Below are positions 4,514 to 7,323 of a DNA stretch of 7,323 nt, in pieces. Made by a program: the position numbers and the translations under genes. The stretch lies in contig JAEYWT010000083.1 in the NCBI GenBank assembly GCA_023428865.1, forward strand, positions 1-7,323, read 5' to 3'. This DNA is from Bacteroidota bacterium (GTDB lineage: Bacteria > Bacteroidota > Bacteroidia > Flavobacteriales_F > PHOS-HE28). A model generated the notes under the pieces. It ran no database searches and was not told where the DNA came from. It was given only the letters and a program-made list of their open reading frames with translations. Position 1 is the stretch's first letter; each line of letters opens with the position of its first letter.

Positions 4514-7047
4514 ACGTGGTGCGCTATCTATCATTCTTGAGCGGGCTTCTTGGCCCGCTCTTGGTATTCGGACAGGTATACTTCCAGCAAGAGGTAGACT
4601 ATACCATTGATGTGCGGCTGGATGACCGGTCGCATATGCTGCATGGCCAGGAGACCTTCACCTACCAGAACAACAGTGCGAGCACATTGGATACGATCTG
4701 GATCCACCTGTGGCCGAACGCCTACCACGATAGGTCGAGCGCGCTGTGCGAACAATTGGCCCGGAACGGCGATTTGGACCTGCACTTCGCCACCGAAGAA
4801 GAACGCGGATGGATCGACAGCCTGGACTTCGCGGAGAACGATGCCGACGCCTCTTGGGGCTATCACTCCATCCACCGCGATATCGCCTGGATAAAACTGA
4901 ACTTACCGCTTGCGCCAGGCACGCGAACCACGATCAGCACTCCATTCCGGGTGAAGATACCCGATGGAAAATTCTCGCGGCTTGGCCATACCGGGCAAGC
5001 CTATTACATCACGCAGTGGTACCCCAAACCCGCTGTGTTCGATGCTGAAGGTTGGCACGCGATGGCCTACCTCACGCAGGGAGAATTCTATAGCGAATTC
5101 GGAAGCTTCGATGTTAGCATCACCCTTCCTGCGAACTACGTGGTTGGCGCAACGGGCTCATTGCAGAACCTCGCTGAAGTCGCATGGATGGATTCGTTGG
5201 CCGCCTTACCCTCCGCAGACCACGAACGCTACTACTTGGAAAAGCAACGGGAAAAAATGAACGCGTTCCCTGCATCGAGCGCTGCTATCAAGACCCTTCG
5301 CTTTATCCAAGACAACGTACACGACTTCGCCTGGTTCGCCGACAAACGCTTCATCGTGCGCAAGAGCGAAGTGGTATTGCCGAAGAGCGGACGCACGGTG
5401 AAGACCTGGGCGCTCTTCACACCAAAGAACGCCGAACTCTGGAGCGATGCCGTAAGCTACGTGAACGAGAGCGTTCGTTTCTACAGTGAATGGGTGGGTG
5501 ACTATCCGTACGATGCCTGCACCGCGATCGACGGCACCATCAGCGCTGGTGGCGGCATGGAGTACCCGATGGTCACCATCATCGGAGACATGAGCGACAA
5601 ACAGTCGTTGGACAATGTGATCGCGCATGAAGTCGGTCACAACTGGTTCTACGGCATACTCGGCAGCAACGAACGCGACCATGCTTGGATGGATGAAGGC
5701 ATGAACAGCTTCGTGGAGCTGCTATACATGCGCAAGCGTTATCCCAGCGGCGGCATCACCATCGGTGGGCTGGGCTTCCTGAGCAAGAAACTGGGCGCCA
5801 CGAAGGATGGGCATCGGCTCCAGAACGAATGGATGTACCGATTCAATGCACGGCGCAACTTGGACCAGCCGATCTCGCTGACCTCGGATGCGTTCACCAG
5901 CACCAATTACGGCTGCATGGTGTATGCGAAGAGCGCCTTGGTGTTCGATCACTTGATGGCGTACCTCGGGGACGACACCATGAAACGCTGCTTGAACACT
6001 TACTTCGACGAGTGGAATTTCAAGCATCCGCAGCCTGAAGATGTACGGAAAGTGTTCGAACGGGAGAGCGGGAAGGAACTAGGATGGATTTTCGATCATG
6101 CTATCAAACGAGACAGCAAGATCGAATTCAAAGCAATAGGACTGAAGAACGACCTCGCTCGTCTTCAAACGGACAACATCGCTCCATTCCCCATCACAGG
6201 TTTCAGCAGCACTGGAGATTCCATCGGCACAGTGTGGATTCTACCCACAGAGATCCAATGGAAGACGAAGAACCCTACCATCCGTGATAAATTCTATCGA
6301 AGTCCATTCCCCAGGACCAAAGGAGATCTTTCCGTCGAAGTTCCTTGGCCCAGCGCAGACCGCATCCGCATCGACGCTGGCAACCGCACCCTCGACATCG
6401 ACCGCCGCAACAACAGCGTTCGCTCGCATGGGCTCTTCCGCCGCTGGGCACTATTGCAATTCAAGTGGCTGCTCGGTGTGGAGCAAGACGACAAGCGCAC
6501 GGTCTACTACACCCCACTTCCGGCTTGGAACGCGCATGACGGCTGGCAACTCGGACTGGCCGCGTACAACACCACCTTCCCTTCGCAGCGGACGGAATGG
6601 GTATTCGCCCCGATGTTTGGGCTTGAAAGCGAGCGCTGGGGCGGTGCTGGTCGCATTGAGCAACATTTCGACCGCATCCGCAGCCGGTTGTTCCAGAACA
6701 TCACCTTGGGCGTGAGCGGCCGTTCGGCAACGGAACTGCGCGAGGTGGATGAACTCGGTTGGTACGACAAGGTGTCGCCGTACATCCACTTCGATCTGAA
6801 ACGGGATCCGCTCAACAAGCCGTGGCAACACCGCTTCAGTTTGCGTGGCGTGTACCTGCATCGTGGCGTACAGCTCCGCAATACCGATGGCAGCTTGGCC
6901 CAGGCATCCACTGAACGCTTCTACACCGAATTCCAGTACCGCGCAGAGGATAAGAGCAAACTGCACCGCTCGTTGATCCTGCCGACAGTGACACATGAGC
7001 ACGACTTTCTACGTGCGTCGCTCGAAGTGCGGCAAGCCTTCGCATAG
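4510..7047 (+). CDS. M1 family zinc metallopeptidase, exported, ending at a premature TAG
   Basis: This is a predicted zinc aminopeptidase of clan MA, family M1, that acts outside the cytoplasm. The 845 residues start with a signal peptide (1 to about 21, ending VFGQ). An N-terminal strand-rich domain follows, with the family-like block YYITQWYPKPAVFD (165-178). The catalytic domain has GGGMEYP (347-353, variant of GAMEN), HEVGH (373-377) and WMDEG with Glu396 placed exactly 18 residues after the second His, completing HExxH-x18-E. Tyr472 in VYAKSALVF matches the catalytic Tyr position. Residues from about 600 on are rich in alternating polar and aromatic segments and probably form many beta strands, possibly an outer-membrane barrel. 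The frame is stopped by TAG at 7045-7047, but the same frame stays open for at least 92 more codons of similar character, so the native protein is longer. The ATG overlaps the upstream stop (ATGA). A hairpin lies in the signal-peptide codons. All catalytic residues precede the stop. Peptidase call is very sure; substrate is unknown. Confidence 0.93.
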   Translation: MNVVRYLSFLSGLLGPLLVFGQVYFQQEVDYTIDVRLDDRSHMLHGQETFTYQNNSASTLDTIWIHLWPNAYHDRSSALCEQLARNGDLDLHFATEEERGWIDSLDFAENDADASWGYHSIHRDIAWIKLNLPLAPGTRTTISTPFRVKIPDGKFSRLGHTGQAYYITQWYPKPAVFDAEGWHAMAYLTQGEFYSEFGSFDVSITLPANYVVGATGSLQNLAEVAWMDSLAALPSADHERYYLEKQREKMNAFPASSAAIKTLRFIQDNVHDFAWFADKRFIVRKSEVVLPKSGRTVKTWALFTPKNAELWSDAVSYVNESVRFYSEWVGDYPYDACTAIDGTISAGGGMEYPMVTIIGDMSDKQSLDNVIAHEVGHNWFYGILGSNERDHAWMDEGMNSFVELLYMRKRYPSGGITIGGLGFLSKKLGATKDGHRLQNEWMYRFNARRNLDQPISLTSDAFTSTNYGCMVYAKSALVFDHLMAYLGDDTMKRCLNTYFDEWNFKHPQPEDVRKVFERESGKELGWIFDHAIKRDSKIEFKAIGLKNDLARLQTDNIAPFPITGFSSTGDSIGTVWILPTEIQWKTKNPTIRDKFYRSPFPRTKGDLSVEVPWPSADRIRIDAGNRTLDIDRRNNSVRSHGLFRRWALLQFKWLLGVEQDDKRTVYYTPLPAWNAHDGWQLGLAAYNTTFPSQRTEWVFAPMFGLESERWGGAGRIEQHFDRIRSRLFQNITLGVSGRSATELREVDELGWYDKVSPYIHFDLKRDPLNKPWQHRFSLRGVYLHRGVQLRNTDGSLAQASTERFYTEFQYRAEDKSKLHRSLILPTVTHEHDFLRASLEVRQAFA
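4539..4560 (+). repeat. Perfect 8-bp GC-rich inverted repeat at the start of the peptidase gene
   Basis: GAGCGGGC (4539-4546) and its exact reverse complement GCCCGCTC (4553-4560) flank a 6-base loop TTCTTG. The hairpin starts 26 bases after the end of the upstream lipoprotein gene and lies in codons for the hydrophobic core of the signal peptide. It is followed by TTGGTATTCGG rather than a run of T, so a full intrinsic terminator is unlikely. It could slow translation, protect or process the mRNA, or act as a weak attenuator. The codons also simply encode SGLLGPLL, so chance is possible. Confidence 0.35.
7045..7047 (+). other. In-frame amber codon interrupting the M1 peptidase frame
   Basis: TAG follows RQAFA and precedes NDRNDEIRFRLFAGG in the same frame. 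The sequence on both sides is of one character (short polar-turn and aromatic strand segments). One base change, for example TAC (Tyr) or CAG (Gln) to TAG, would explain it. It may be a real nonsense mutation, a polymorphism or a base-call error. Confidence 0.85.
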
Positions 7048-7323
7048 AACGACCGGAACGATGAGATCCGATTCCGGCTTTTCGCTGGCGGATTCCTGTG
7101 GAAACGGAATGATCGATTGTACAACGGTTTGCACGCCTGGGGCTTGAGCTGGGGTCCACAGGATATGCTCTACGATCATGCCTACTTGGAACGCAACGGC
7201 CGCACCCCTTCGCAGCAGCGCCAGTTCCAAACCCAGCAAGGCGCCTTCAAAACACCCTTCCTGCAAGGTGGTAGCGACACGTGGATCGGAGCTTTGAACA
7301 TGGAGATCGATGCGCCTATGGGA
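7048..7323 (+). pseudogene. C-terminal remainder of the M1 peptidase, downstream of the in-frame TAG
   Basis: The peptidase frame resumes directly after the TAG and has no further stop to the window edge (92 codons). It encodes segments such as IRFRLFAGGFLW, LHAWGLSWGPQDMLYDHAYLERNG and FLQGGSDTWIGALNMEIDAPMG. The last part looks like the C-terminal strands of Bacteroidota M1 proteins with a long barrel-like half, which usually run to roughly 950 residues or more. There is no convincing start codon or ribosome site that would make it a separate gene; the first in-frame ATG is at 7165. I therefore treat it as the severed or read-through end of the upstream gene. It continues past the right edge. 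Confidence 0.75.

Noticed and set aside
7045..7047. TAG reassigned to an amino acid in this genome
   Set aside because: All four complete upstream frames end in TGA and none contains an internal TAG, so one case cannot support recoding; a point mutation or base error is simpler.
1..7323. A defence, CRISPR, phage or other dedicated novel multi-gene system
   Set aside because: Every gene belongs to a well-known housekeeping or envelope family; no direct-repeat array, integrase, transposase or effector-type gene is visible.

Overview
This window looks like chromosomal DNA of a fairly GC-rich Bacteroidota bacterium (sampled lines range from about 45 to 62% GC, mid-50s overall). The evidence for this is indirect but consistent. 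There is a GatB of the type that lacks the usual zinc cysteines, a lipoprotein joining a DUF4369-like N-terminus to a TlpA thioredoxin domain, an M1 peptidase with a long strand-rich C-terminal half, an lpxK-punA gene pair, and almost no Shine-Dalgarno sequences before the starts. A Flavobacteriia-like member is plausible, but I cannot place it below phylum with confidence.

Layout: all five genes lie on the + strand and are packed tightly. (1) lpxK, lipid A 4'-kinase, has its first residues cut off by the left window edge. (2) punA, class I purine nucleoside phosphorylase, starts inside lpxK (29-base overlap). (3) gatB, amidotransferase subunit B, has a start that shares one base with the punA stop. 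(4) A secreted lipoprotein with a thioredoxin domain follows after an 8-base gap. (5) An exported M1 zinc metallopeptidase starts in a 4-base ATGA overlap with the lipoprotein gene. Its frame is broken by a single in-frame TAG at 7045-7047, yet the same frame stays open with family-like sequence to the right edge. There is no gene-free stretch of note, no promoter or terminator that I can support, and no RNA gene, CRISPR array or insertion sequence.

The genes look co-transcribed and in part translationally coupled, but they serve different cellular jobs: lipid A synthesis, purine salvage, Gln/Asn-tRNA formation, envelope thiol chemistry and extracytoplasmic proteolysis. I see a housekeeping operon rather than one dedicated new system. 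The points most worth a second look are an in-frame insertion in gatB whose DNA is palindromic and resembles a dispersed repeat carried inside a coding gene, a possible related repeat in lpxK, the premature TAG in the peptidase gene, a perfect hairpin at the start of the peptidase gene, and an Asn-to-Asp change at the purine-binding position of the phosphorylase.
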